From the NCBI GenBank assembly GCA_905147135.1, contig LR990044.1, positions 7,506,122 to 7,570,121 on the forward strand: a stretch of 64,000 nucleotides of DNA, written 5' to 3'. The DNA is from Blastobasis lacticolella. Lineage: Eukaryota > Arthropoda > Insecta > Lepidoptera > Blastobasidae. Positions 21,921 to 32,967 of this stretch are shown here, piece after piece (the first letter of the stretch is position 1; every line of letters starts with the position of its first letter). The notes under the pieces were generated by a model. It made no database searches and was not told where the DNA came from. It worked only from the letters and a program-made list of their open reading frames with translations. The translations under genes and the position numbers were made by a program.

Positions 21921-23089
21921 TACTGATCCACTGGAACCTGTGACCCTATAACATAAATATTGTTATATTTTCTCTTTTCTCGCTCTGTATATTTTTATTG
22001 ATAATATTTGATTTTTATTACACGAAAACTATATACAATCGCTATCAGTTTCATCTAAAAGTTGAATATCCCGCCGCTATCAAAAGGCCGCTAGGGACAG
22101 AGACAAATCAATGCGTTAGACAGAAACAAAACATATATGAGTGAATGAATGTGACTGATTTTAGCAGGGGTAGCCAGACAAAAAATTGATCTCTTGTTAA
22201 TGGTCGATTAGCTAACAATAGATTGATTGGCCTTTCAGAAACCCACGGTGATTTAACAGCTTGTTAAATGTGACAGTCTGTTAGCTAATCAATGATTTGA
22301 CAAGCGTTTCAGAAACCGGGTGTTAGACTATCATTGCAGCTAAAACGCCCACTGAATACAATGCATTGTTCTATGGACAAAAAGCGTTTGTGGCGCTGAT
22401 TGGGATTGTGAGGTGATCAATTAAATTAATTAAATGTAAATATACGGGTAAAAGATGATTCTTTTGTATTTGTGGAGCGTTTGAAAACTTTAAGTATTCG
22501 TTATGGCGATAGTATATGCAAAATTAAAAACTGAGAAATATCATTTGAAATTACAGCTAAGTGGAATTTAGAGATCAGACCTTATTTATTCTATAATATA
22601 TAGGATATTTATTAGACTTATGGCTCGGAAACTATAGAACGACAACTGAACCCTTTTAGCTGGTAAGTCCACACTTATACTTCAACACCATTGTGTCAAA
22701 ATTTTTGCTCTATACAAAACCCAAAAATATTCTAACGACATTCAGCGCTGCAGCGCTTCCTAGAAAGATTCAAAATATTTTTATTTTTGAAAGCCAATTT
22801 CATGTACTCTGTAGGATCTTATTTTGCCTTATGTAATACTTACGGTTGTGAGGACTCCTGTTTAAACGTTGTTTTCAACACGTTGACACTTTTATTCTTA
22901 ATTTTTCCACCTTTATTAGTTTATTATGGGCATCTTTGGATCTGGCCCTTCAGGCTCTGATTGTCATTCATTATTTCCTGGAAAATATGTTAATTCTGTA
23001 TTTGATGTAACTACGTTTTTACTAATGTGTTTAATTTAAATTGAATATAATAGAATATAGGGTTTTGCTTTGACTTGTGTTAGTACTTA

Positions 23090-24011
23090 GGGGAAGGAAG
23101 GGCAAGATGAATATAGCGGGCAACACGAATCATTCTCGTAGGATCTTACTACTCGTTCCGTACATGAAAGTACCGGCGTGGCGGGACGCGCAGGGCGGGC
23201 CGACTTCACAATACAATGCGAACTCGGCTGTCGTGGGGAGAGCGTGCGTTTTAGTGACGAGAAACAGAATTGACGCAAGAAAATAAAATATTTTGTCACG
23301 ATAAGTTTTAACATTTTCTGTTATATCATTCATATATATTGATGATAAAGGTTGCTTCTGTTGCCTTATCTTATGTAAATTAAGCTGTAATGAAGCATCT
23401 TTCATCACCGAAACAAATAAATTTTTAGGATATTTTTTTTATCTATCAAATGCCAAGCGGGCAAGACGAATATGACCATATTCACTAATTTATTTATTTA
23501 TTTATACTTCATGCACAAACAGTACATTGGCGGACTTAAAGCTAAAATAGCATTATCTACCAGTCTACTAATAGAAACTAATAGAAAACAATCGGCTCTC
23601 GCTGGTTCTGAACTCGGCCTGATTATTACTGCACACTTTGCAAAGAAAATATATCTATCCCCCACCTGAGGATTGGATACAATGCTCCGAGTGCAAAGAG
23701 TGGACTCACGAAGCGTGCTCTTCGTATATTGGGTCTGGAACATACTTTTGTGACGATTGTCAAGACTAGTAATGATTATTATATGCCCGAACCATCTTGC
23801 CCTATATGGAGGGGTAAGATGGCTCAAAACAATTATTTTACATGATGATCTCATGCCCAGGTTGTGATTTCTATTTTAAGCATTTATAAAATTATTTTGA
23901 TAGTCTATAGTACTGTTAATTATTATAAAAATAAAAGTTGCGTTAATCTCTGTAACATGCGTGTTTTTCTTACGATTCTTGTTAGATGAACCAACTTGCC
24001 CTCCCCTCCCC
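23090..24011 (+). mobile_element. Nested pogo/Tc1-like element with TA target and G-rich TIRs
   Basis: The left end GGGGAAGGAAGGGCAAGATG and the inverse of the right end (GGGGAGGGGAGGGCAAGTTG) match at 17 of 20 positions, and both are bordered by TA (23088-23089, 24012-24013). TA duplication is the rule for the Tc1/mariner/pogo group. The element keeps only the last part of a transposase-like gene (23600-23769), so it is a deletion derivative. Confidence 0.65.
23600..23769 (+). pseudogene. PHD-finger end of a pogo-type transposase
   Basis: Across one frameshift near 23645 the + strand reads DYYCTLCKE and then PPPEDWIQCSECKEWTHEAC followed by SSYIGSGTYFCDDCQD and a TAG at 23767-23769. The Cys4-His-Cys3 spacing is that of the PHD-like finger found at the C-terminus of many insect pogo/Tigger DDE transposases. 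The catalytic domain is absent. Confidence 0.65.
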
Positions 24012-25268
24012 TACAGTTATTAGGACTTTTAGACACATTTTTGTGTAGCATGTTGATGCTTTTTAATTTCCAAATTGTCACTTTTTATGGGTATCTTTGG
24101 ATTTGGCCCTTCAGGCTCTGATTGTCCATAATTTCTCCCTGGAAAATTAAGTTTATTCTGTATGTCAGACTATGTTGATTACTACGTTCTATTAATGTTT
24201 TGACTATAATCGATTTTGGGGAATGTACTTGTGATATATAGACACCCAAATGATAAAAGTAATGATGGTTTCCGAATGAAAAGCAGGGGGCAATGGCGTG
24301 GTCTGGATTCTTACCTTCGTAACTTCTTGTTTTTTTAAATATTCTGGATCCGGACGGGCCCCAATGCTTCGGAGGGTTGTTTGTTTCGATGGGGTTTGAT
24401 TTATATATGGTTTCCAATACGAATTATACACATAAATCCGCATTTTTATTAAAAGCGGGTTCTTTCTGTTATTGTACTCTTGTCATGTCATTTGATGTCA
24501 AGTGAAATTTTTAATAGTCAAAGGAGATTTTAATCTTTTTTGTGCCTCTCTTATTCTAGATAACTGCTGGATCCAATTCCTCATCAGGTCGGCATGAATT
24601 ATATTCTTGGCTGTCGAACACCAGACCGTCCGAAAAATTAATATGGACCATTTCGGGAACTGGCTGGTTGACTATGACTACTGGCCAACAAGATCTTATC
24701 TTCCTTTGTGCCAAATGGTTCCAGAAGGTTTTAAACGAGGACCCGAGCCTTCAGAGAGGAAGCAGAGAGGGATTCAGTTGAGTTTTGTTTTTCCCAGCCT
24801 TCGGCCTTGGAGGTGAATAATTTATAACGTGACGTTACCTTGAAATAATAAATCGCCAAAAGTTGTTATGTGTGCGGTATAAATCTGAAAAGTATATGCT
24901 ATGAGGCATCAAATCCTATCTCCGATCAGGACCCAGTTCTAAGGGTATGCACCTAGTCGCATGAACCACCAACTCCTATAAGAATCCCAAGCTGACGTAG
25001 TCGCTCAACCAGTTCATAAACCGGTACTTTCGGTCTGCGTGGAAAAGTGAAATAAGTGCGCCAGCCCGGACAGAAGGTTATGTGGACAAACTCTTTTTTA
25101 TAACGTTTGTGCTTTTGTAGATTATTTTTGATAAATTCCTTGTTTTAAATAGATTATACTGATGGACTGAATACATACCCACTACCCTGATTCTTTTGTT
25201 TTCTTTGCTCACATTGATTTTACAACTGAACCTGACCCACTGCTAGGCAGTTTGTTACGTTACAACTC

Positions 25269-26555
25269 GCAGCATTGATCCGGGAGTCAAACCCGCAGGA
25301 CACCACTAAACTTGTTTGCGAAAACTCGTCCTTTGAAGGCGTGCCTTCCACCTTTTATTCCTTGCATTATTGATTTTTAATTTAATAAAATATAATATAC
25401 CACAAACTATAATTACCACGAGCTGAACAACATACAACTAGCTCAGGTAAGTTGAATAAAAGTGACTGCGAAATTTAACTGCATTACTAATAACGTTCAA
25501 CATCCATAATAATTTGCTTAATTTGTTTGGGCGTTCGGAAACTACTGTTTCGAGTTTAATCCTAATTACATATAATCATATATGTAATTAGGATTATCAC
25601 ATATAATCCTAATATTTCCAAATACGAAAGTACAATAGAAATTGGTCACGTCAAAGATTTACTATTGACGTTCGACTCATCGATAAGCTAATCAGTCCTA
25701 ATGACTCTGTGTTCCTAACTACTTTTAACTTACTAACTTACGTTCATCATTGTTGTAGGAACTCAGTTGTCGCCTGCCCAGTGCCAGCAATTGAGCCGTC
25801 GACATTCGTCACATTCCGGGTAAAATGGAGCCTCTGACATCGAAAAGTGAGACCCAGATCGCGCAGCAGCTGATCCGGGACATGCCTCTGAATAGACACG
25901 TCCTCATTCTGTCAGCGGCCACAGACAAACTGCTAAACAGTTTGTCTGTGGCCGCTCGCAAGACATCCCCCGGACACTGCAGATCGGCATCATGGTGCGG
26001 TTGCTGTGTATTCTCAAGAGCATACCGGACGAGCGCTACCAGTTGGACTGTTGCTATGCTAGAACGATAGATCATCCCAACTACGAGCCCAACCAACGGA
26101 TGGCGGCGCTGGGGGAGCTATGGGACCTCCCCAGTTTGACGAACTGATTTGCCTGATGTGCTGGAAGCCGCTGTACAAATTTTACGATGTGCGGTGAGCG
26201 AGCCAGGGTCAGTGCAATCTAGTTACCGATGCGCGGTCTGAAGTCTGAAGTGCGGTGGTATTGTATTTTCGTGTTTGGAAATAAGAATTGCAGTATAGAA
26301 TGAAGGGTTTGAAATAAAAACTGCGGGGGTTCAGAAACTATTAGATACCGCTTAAGCAATTTATCTATGAACATTCGGACATCAGCTTCAGATCCAGCGA
26401 CCAAAGAGAAGGCAGAGTCGTAGTGAAGATTTGTTCTATTAGGTTAAAATTACTTTTTTAATTTAGTTTCTCCGTAGCTTTAAGTTTGTATATTCTGTGT
26501 ATTTAATATTATAAGTTTAGTATTAGTATTTGACATTGTTATTATAATTTTCCAC
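25269..26555 (+). repeat. Heavily rearranged array unit
   Basis: Module B (from 25269) is followed by a long deletion at about 25566-25612 that removes most of the promoter-proximal region. A palindrome sits at that join. The ORF copy contains an inverted duplication, and the 3' flank contains an inverted piece of the upstream region (about 26258-26366). See the separate entries. Confidence 0.75.
25825..26196 (+). pseudogene. NS3-like ORF copy broken by an inverted duplication
   Basis: ATG at 25825 and the first 37 codons are normal. At about 25932 the sequence turns back and repeats the previous 22 bases inverted (25932-25953), then resumes. This shifts the frame; translation would end at 26068-26070 after about 81 codons. 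The remainder is present to the ancestral TGA at 26194-26196, with another one-base loss near 26132. The TATA box is lost as in the 17089 copy. Confidence 0.75.
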
Positions 26556-27942
26556 TAGGTATATAATATAATTATTGATATAACAAGAAACTCTAAGAAT
26601 TTCATTCACATACCTTAACTTAATTTAAACCTAGGTACATAATCAAAAATATATACAATCACAAATAAAAAACAATGTCAAACATAAAAAGAGACTACAA
26701 ATAGCTGGCAACTGAGAGTGTGCCTAGGTGGCTGGCGGCGTTACCTCTTTGCATGGCCAAACTTAAGTGCTGGCCGAGGTACGCTCCACCCCGATTATTC
26801 CCTTAGCGACATGTGAGACGAGGTCTATAATTTAAACAAATAGACCACATTTTTGCAGGGACGTACCAGTCTCTTATTATAAAATATCACGCTTATGCTC
26901 AATAGAGATCACTTGATACTTTAACTCGATAGGATTACTTTGTGTTATATTAATGATATTGATATCATGAGGGTTATGGGGCCCTTCACCATCTCAGGAG
27001 CCCAAGCCAATATCACATTGTGCTCGTGTTCCCCGTGGACAGACAGACGAGACGTAAATATGCAAAACACCGTATAAAATATGACAGGCCAGATCTAAAA
27101 CAAAACACGACACGGCTAGGGCATCCCGCCATTATCACGCGCAGGCGAATCGCTCTACTGTGTTTCTTTTTGAAGATATTAGTATTTTTAGAGCGCGTCG
27201 CAGTATGCTTAGGAATTATAGCGCGTAAACACCCGCTATTCCTTACTAGATGTTATAACTTGTACACTTGTACTCAGAAACTCAGTTGTCGCCTGCCCAG
27301 TGCCAGCAATTGAGCCGTCGACATTTGTCGCATTCCGGGTAAAATGGAGTCTCTGACATCGAAAAGTGAGACCCGGATCGCGCAGCAGCTGATCCGAACC
27401 ATGCCTCTGAATAGGCACGTCCTTATTCTGTCAGAGGCCACAGATGAACTGTTTGGCTCGCAAGACATCCCTTGGACACTGCAGATCGGCATCATGGTGC
27501 GGTTGCTGTGTATTCTCAAGAGCATACCGGACGAGCGCTACCAGTTGGACTGTTGCTATGCTAGAACGATAGATCATCCCAACTGCGAGCCCAACCAACG
27601 GATGGCGGCGCTGGGGGAGCTATGGGACCTCCCCCAGTTCGACGAACTGATTTGCCTGATGTGCTGGAAGCCGCTGTACAAATTTTACGATGTGTGGTGA
27701 GCGAGCCAGGGTCAGTGCAATCTGGTTACCGATGCGCGGTCTGAAGTCTGAAGTGCGGTGGCTGTGAGCTTTCGGACATTAGCTTCAGATCCAGCGACCA
27801 AAGAGAAGGCAGAGTCGTAGTGAAAATTTGTTCTTTTAGGTTAAAATTATTTTTTTAATTTAGTTTCTCCGTAGCTTTAAGTTTGTATATTCTGTGTATT
27901 TAATAGTTTAGTATTAGTATTTGACATTGTTATTATAATTTT
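26556..27942 (+). repeat. Short array unit (about 1.4 kb)
   Basis: The left part of a unit runs straight from the TTTAGAGCGCGTCGCAGTATG tract (about 27190) through a short AT-rich link to ACTCAGTTGTCGCC (about 27280) and the ORF. Everything usually between, including the TATA box, is missing. The unit at 33564-34949 has the same join. The unit ends at 27942, where a retrotransposon is inserted in its boundary. Confidence 0.75.
27344..27700 (+). CDS. NS3-like ORF copy (type 1, intact, no TATA box)
   Basis: 118 codons ending VW then TGA. Family motifs are kept (CLMC, WKPLY). Several replacement changes distinguish it (IRTMPLNRH, SEATDELFGSQ). It sits in the short unit, so the usual TATTTAAG promoter is absent, though TCAGT (27282-27286) remains 58 bases before the ATG. 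Confidence 0.5.
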   Translation: MESLTSKSETRIAQQLIRTMPLNRHVLILSEATDELFGSQDIPWTLQIGIMVRLLCILKSIPDERYQLDCCYARTIDHPNCEPNQRMAALGELWDLPQFDELICLMCWKPLYKFYDVW

Positions 27943-27952
27943 TGAAAAAACT

Positions 27953-30439
27953 ATGGAACAAGTTTTAGAAAGACTTTGTACGTGTAAAAAAAAGGTAATC
28001 GTTTGTGGAGACTTTAATGTTAATTTACTAAAAAAAACAACGTTTAGTAAGAGAATAATAAGCTTATTTCGTAGTTTTAATCTTAATTATGTATTTTTAG
28101 AGCCGACACGATGCACAGAATCATCAGCGACTTGCATCGACAATGTGTTCTGCTGTTGCGAGGTCAACGAAAAGGCTATTATAAATTATACAAGATCTGA
28201 CCATAATGGACAATTCGTTGTTTTTGATTTTACGGAACAATGTAATATCAATGAAATAATTACAAGACCAATTACTCAAAGGAGAATTGAACACTTCAAA
28301 CAAGCCTTATCGGAGACCATTGCCGGCCTTTCTCTTGATTCTCATGACCCAAACATTCTATTTTCTGATATGTTCAATTCTGTCAATAATGTTTATCAAA
28401 GTGTTTTTACGCAAAAAAGAATAAAAAGTAACTGTAAATCTAAATTTAGTGATTGGGCTACTTTAGGTATCCGCAAAAGCAGAGATAGAATGTTTGAACT
28501 ATACGGTCAGCGAGCTTATTGCCATGATAAAGATTTTGTAGAATATGTCAAAAAATATTCAAAAACGTTTAAGAAAGTTTGTCTAATTGCAAAATCACAG
28601 CATTATAAGAAAATTATAAGTTCGTCTTCAAACAAGGCTAAGACTGTGTGGAATGTAATAAATAAGGAGGCAGGGAAAACAAAGCCTCGTGATACACATT
28701 ATGAAATCAAAACAGAAACCGGAACTAGTACCGCAAATAAAGAAGTGGCAGAGTTGTTCCAAAAATTTTTTACCGAAATACCGATTAAAACTACCTCGCT
28801 GCTAAACTCGTGCCCAATTAGTGCAGAAAACTTGTTAAAAGAAAATATAGGTGCCTGTGAAAATGGCTTTTGTTATTCCGAAGTAGACGCTAAAACTATC
28901 ATTAAAGCTTTTAAAAGCATTAAGTTGAAAAATACGGAAGATATTTGGGGAATGTCAGTTAGAGTTATAAGTACTGTTGTTGATATTTTAGCACCGTATT
29001 TAGCTTACATTTTTAATGCTTGCGTCGAAGTAGGTGTTTTCCCCGACCTCATGAAAATCAGTAAAGTGGTGCCATTATTCAAATCAGGTTGTAAAAATAG
29101 TTTGAATAATTTTAGACCGGTATCCATCCTGCCCGTTTTCAGTAAAATCTTTGAAAAAATCATGTTAAGTCAAATGATTGTGCACTTTAACAGTAATAAA
29201 TTATTTCATCAACAACAATATGGCTTCACAAAAGGCCGCAATACTACCGAAGCTGGTATTAGCCTCATTCAACAAATTTTTGGCGCTTGGGAAGAACATC
29301 ATAATGCAGTAGGTGTTTTTTGCGATTTGTCTAAAGCATTTGATTGTGTAAATCATTCAACACTATTACTAAAATTAAAACATTACGGTTTTACGCATGA
29401 TAGTCTTGAAATGATGAAATCATACTTAGAAGGTAGAGTTCAAAAAGTAAATGTAAATGGCGAGTTATCTGCGGGTGGGAAAGTGAGCATTGGAGTGCCA
29501 CAAGGATCTATATTGGGGCCGTTTCTCTTTCTTGTATATATAAATGACCTTCCATACATGGTGCAGAATATTGCTGGTATAGTCTTGTTTGCTGACGACA
29601 CTTCACTGATATTTAAAATTAATAGGAAAGATAATAATATAGACGAAGTAAACTGTGTTCTTCAGAATGTGCTTCATTGGTTTACGATTAATAACTTAGT
29701 CTTAAACTCTAAAAAAACTAAATGCGTTCATTTTTGCCTCCCTAATGTACAAAGTAATCAATGTAATGTTATATTAGATAAAACGCAACTTGAGTTGGTA
29801 GAGAAAACTACTTTCTTAGGCGTTAATATAGATTCAAAAATTCAATGGGGCCCACATATTGAATCATTGGCTAGTAGGTTAAGTTCGGCTGCATTTGCCG
29901 TGTGGCGAATAAGGAGGCTAACGGATGTGAATACAGCTAGATTAGTTTATTATAGTTATTTTCATAGTATTATGTCATACGGCATCATACTATGGGGCAA
30001 GTGTGCTGATAGTGACATCATTTTCAAACTACAAAAGCGAGCTGTAAGAGCAATATATGGATTACGTCGACGTGATTCGCTCAAAGAATTGTTTAAAGAA
30101 ATTGATGTATTGACTTTCTCAAGTCAATATATATTTGATAATATTATGTATGTTAGAAAGCATATTACCCAATTTGCTAAAAATACTGATATTCATAATG
30201 CCAATTTAAGAAACAAAAATAAACTGGTAACACCGTTGTTCAGACTAAGTAAAGTAAATTCATCTTTCATGGGTAACTGTATAAGATTTTATAATCATAT
30301 TCCTGAATGTATTATTAATTTGCCTGAATTACAATTTAAAGATAAGGTGAAAACAACTTTAATGAAAAAAGCCTATTATAAAATTGATGAATATATCAAT
30401 GACAAAAATGTATGGTGTACTACTAGCTCTTCGAAATAG
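27953..30439 (+). CDS. Non-LTR retrotransposon ORF2: endonuclease C-terminus plus reverse transcriptase
   Basis: 828 open codons to TAG. The N-terminus is missing: the frame begins within the APE-type endonuclease, with GDFN at 19-22, TCIDNVFC at about 60 and the catalytic SDH at 82-84. The linker follows, then a complete RT domain: FRPVSILPVFSKIFEKIM, FCDLSKAFDCVNH, GVPQGSILGPFLFLVYINDL, and FADD at about 546-549. The usual C-terminal part is also present (SYGIILWGK, QKRAVRAIYGL). No frameshift or stop occurs in the retained part, so it is young. The Met used is just the first available and is not a natural start. Without the N-terminal endonuclease residues and a promoter it should not move on its own. 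Confidence 0.9.
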   Translation: MEQVLERLCTCKKKVIVCGDFNVNLLKKTTFSKRIISLFRSFNLNYVFLEPTRCTESSATCIDNVFCCCEVNEKAIINYTRSDHNGQFVVFDFTEQCNINEIITRPITQRRIEHFKQALSETIAGLSLDSHDPNILFSDMFNSVNNVYQSVFTQKRIKSNCKSKFSDWATLGIRKSRDRMFELYGQRAYCHDKDFVEYVKKYSKTFKKVCLIAKSQHYKKIISSSSNKAKTVWNVINKEAGKTKPRDTHYEIKTETGTSTANKEVAELFQKFFTEIPIKTTSLLNSCPISAENLLKENIGACENGFCYSEVDAKTIIKAFKSIKLKNTEDIWGMSVRVISTVVDILAPYLAYIFNACVEVGVFPDLMKISKVVPLFKSGCKNSLNNFRPVSILPVFSKIFEKIMLSQMIVHFNSNKLFHQQQYGFTKGRNTTEAGISLIQQIFGAWEEHHNAVGVFCDLSKAFDCVNHSTLLLKLKHYGFTHDSLEMMKSYLEGRVQKVNVNGELSAGGKVSIGVPQGSILGPFLFLVYINDLPYMVQNIAGIVLFADDTSLIFKINRKDNNIDEVNCVLQNVLHWFTINNLVLNSKKTKCVHFCLPNVQSNQCNVILDKTQLELVEKTTFLGVNIDSKIQWGPHIESLASRLSSAAFAVWRIRRLTDVNTARLVYYSYFHSIMSYGIILWGKCADSDIIFKLQKRAVRAIYGLRRRDSLKELFKEIDVLTFSSQYIFDNIMYVRKHITQFAKNTDIHNANLRNKNKLVTPLFRLSKVNSSFMGNCIRFYNHIPECIINLPELQFKDKVKTTLMKKAYYKIDEYINDKNVWCTTSSSK

Positions 30440-30939
30440 GAAGTTATTTATAAATTTACAATTTTGTTAATTGGGTGAGGATGATTTGATGTGTAATAGT
30501 CATTGAATAACAAATCTTTTTTTAATGTGTACGGCATTGGCAGCGCATGCTCACTTAAAAGTCTGCCTGGTGGTGGCATGGGGGTCGGGTCGTTCTCTTC
30601 CCTCAAATATGGTTGAATTGGACGATGGCTGGGCCCTGCGTCATGCTCGTGAACGGGTGCTGCCTTGGTGGACTGGCCTGCTTTTGCTGTGCCATTTTTT
30701 ATGTTTTTGAAATTTATTTTTATTTTTAGTTATCTTCACCGATTTGTAGAGGTTCACATCATATTCCAATCAAGACAGGCTCACTCAAATTAAATTAAAT
30801 TGACAAATGTATCAATGCAATGTAATCATATTTAAATGTACCTGTGGGTTTCTTGCCGTTTCTTTTTCCCACAGATGGTCATTTTCCTAACTGAAGCGGC
30901 ATACTGACAGACAGACGACATTCTTTTTACTTATTTGTT

Positions 30940-31120
30940 CCGAGCTCAGGGGGCGACGCGGGTAGGCCGGCTGGTGCGTGCGGGTGTGAGCGCCGGCGGG
31001 CTGGCTGGGGCCGGGCGCGCGCTGCACATGATTCGCCGGCGGTTATGTGCGTGGCGCGTATCGGTGCCCGGTGTCTCGCCGGAGTAAGCCCTCGCGCGCG
31101 CTGATCGGTCTGCATGCGTC
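30940..31120. other. CpG-rich block in the retrotransposon 3' region
   Basis: About 180 bases with many CG dinucleotides (GGGGGCGACGCGGGTAGGCC, GCCGGGCGCGCGCTGC, CGCCGGCGG), unlike the flanks. It may form structured RNA at the element's 3' end. Minus-strand frames here are by-products of the composition. Confidence 0.5.
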
Positions 31121-32880
31121 GCCCCCTACCTGGATGAGCTCGCTTAACTTCCCTTTGTTTTCCGTTAGATTTTTGACTTTTGAAAAGAGATTAATTAACG
31201 TAATCCTAATTCAATAAATACTTTTTCATTTTCATTCATTTTCATTCATTTTCATTTTCATTTCATTTTCATTCATTTTCATTTCATTTAATTTTCCACT
31301 AGGAATATAATTATTGATATAACAGGAAACTCTAAGATTTTCATTCACATACCTTAACTTAATTTAAACCTAGGTACATAATAAAAAATACATACAATCA
31401 AAAATACAAAACAATGTCAAACATAAAAAGAGACTACAAATAGCTGGCAACTGGGAGTGTGCCTAGATGGCTGGCGGCGTTACCTCTTTGCATGGCCAAA
31501 CTTAAGTGCTGGCCGAGGTACGCTCCACCCCGATTATTCCCTTAGCGACATGTAAAACGAGGTCTGTAATTTAAAAAACAAATAGACAACATTTTTGCAG
31601 GGCCGTACCAGTCTCTTATTATAAAATATCTCGCTTTTTTTCAATAGAGATCACTTTATACTTTAACTAGATAGGATCACTTTGTGTTATATTAATGATA
31701 TTGATATTATGAGGGTTATGGGGTCCTTCACCATCTCAGGAGCCCAAGCCAATCTCACATTGTGCTCGTGTTCCCCGTGTTCCCCGTGGACAGACAGACG
31801 AGACGTAAATATGCAAAACACCGTATAAAATATGACAAGCTAGATCTAAAACAAAACACCCGCCCACACCCAGGGCATCCCGCCATTATGACGCGCAGGC
31901 GGATCGCCCTACTGTGTTTCTTTTTTAAGATACTAGTATTTTTAGAGCGCGTCGCAGTATGCTTAGGATACCAAAAACTAAAATTACCACGAGCTGAACA
32001 ACATACAACTAGCTCACTTAAGTTGAATAAAAGTGACTGCGAAATTTAAATGCATTACTAATAACGTTGAACATTGATAATAATTTGCTTAATTTGTTTG
32101 AACGTTCGGAAACTAATGTTTCGAGTTTAATCCTAATTACCCTTAAATTTTACTTATCTAAATCGAAATATTAGTAAATTGTTTGTCAAATAGAGTAAAT
32201 GAATTCCAAAATACTGTGGCTGGTGTTAAAATAATTCTTAACAAAGAACTCCGATAACGTAAAATGCTTATTAAAACATATACCTAGTAACTACACGTAC
32301 TCGATCACGCATAATGCAGAATATGTACTGTAGCTGTTTTATTTCAATATAAATAAATCAAACCGCACGCGTCATAGCGCGCATATAAATAAGGTTTATT
32401 TTCGTTTACACTAAGTTAGTTTGGTATATTACACACCAACATAGGGGAACACATCACTGGTGCTAGGTCCAATTTTAGACGACTACCATCGCTGTTAAGA
32501 TGTGCTGATGTGCTGTGTCTCTGGAGACAGATGGTAGAGAGCCTGGTATACATGTGGTAAAACCTGTGTAGGTACTTATATGAAACACGGCAGCACAAAA
32601 ACAGGTGCAGCATATACGAGTGTTAACGAACTAGTAGCACATAGTTGTGGGACCACGATTACGGAGGGCTTGGGTGCAACAAGATAAATTGCTTAAACGG
32701 TATCTAATAGTTTCTGAACCCCCGCAGTTTTTATATCAAACCCTACATTCTATACTGAAATTCTTATTTCCAAACACGAAAATACAATAAGAAATTAGTC
32801 ACCTCAAAGATTTACTATTGACGATCGACTCATCGGTAAGCTAATCAGTCCTAATAACTCTGTGTTCCTAACTACTTTCG

Positions 32881-32915
32881 TATTTAAGCGTTCATCATTG
32901 TTGCAGGAACTCAGT
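32881..32915 (+). promoter_or_regulatory. Core promoter of ORF at 32968
   Basis: TATTTAAG at 32881-32888 and TCAGT at 32911-32915, standard spacing. Confidence 0.55.
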
Positions 32916-32967
32916 CGTCGCCTGCCCAGTGCCAGCAATTGAGCCGTCGACATTGGTGCCGGGTAAA

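Larger units (their letters stand above)
20970..22322. mobile_element. 1.35-kb DNA transposon with 26-bp TIRs and TTA target duplication
   Basis: The left end begins CACCCGGTTTCTGAAACGCT and the right end is its exact inverse over 26 bases (20970-20995 and 22297-22322). TTA flanks both sides (20967-20969, 22323-22325), and uninterrupted module B copies show the empty site CTGCTCTCAGACTATC. A 3-bp TWA duplication suggests the PIF/Harbinger group, but no transposase is present, so it is non-autonomous. Short palindromic motifs (AACAGCTTGTTAA-like) repeat near both ends. Inside are a GGACCAGGACCTG minisatellite and a retroelement tail. Confidence 0.85.
22810..25264. mobile_element. 2.45-kb LTR-like insertion with 4-bp target duplication
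   Basis: It begins TGTAGGATCTTATTTTGCC and ends GTTACGTTACA, so it has TG...CA ends with a TGTA/TACA inverted terminus. ACTC is repeated on both sides (22806-22809, 25265-25268), and intact module B shows the uninterrupted site. This fits a solo long terminal repeat of a retrovirus-like element. Within it, a tract at about 22920-23040 is repeated in diverged form at about 24085-24200. A nested element at 23090-24011 lies between them. No gag or pol frames are seen. Confidence 0.65.
27943..31288 (+). mobile_element. 5'-truncated non-LTR retrotransposon in an array-unit boundary
   Basis: The host unit is split at TTATAATTTTCCACTAGG. TAATTTT occurs on both sides (27936-27942 and 31289-31295), a 7-bp target duplication. 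The 5' end is cut inside the endonuclease domain, and the 3' end is a tail of TTTTCATT-like repeats (about 31225-31288). These are standard signs of target-primed reverse transcription. Downstream of the ORF is an 850-base 3' region with a striking CpG-rich block at about 30940-31120 in otherwise AT-rich DNA. Confidence 0.9.

Noticed and set aside
23472..23669. 65-codon + frame MTIFTNLFIYLYF...
   Set aside because: It just overlaps the decayed transposase end; the meaningful reading is the PHD finger in another frame.
31225..31288. Independent TTTTCATT microsatellite
   Set aside because: Its position at the 3' end of the retrotransposon and next to the target duplication shows it is the element's tail.
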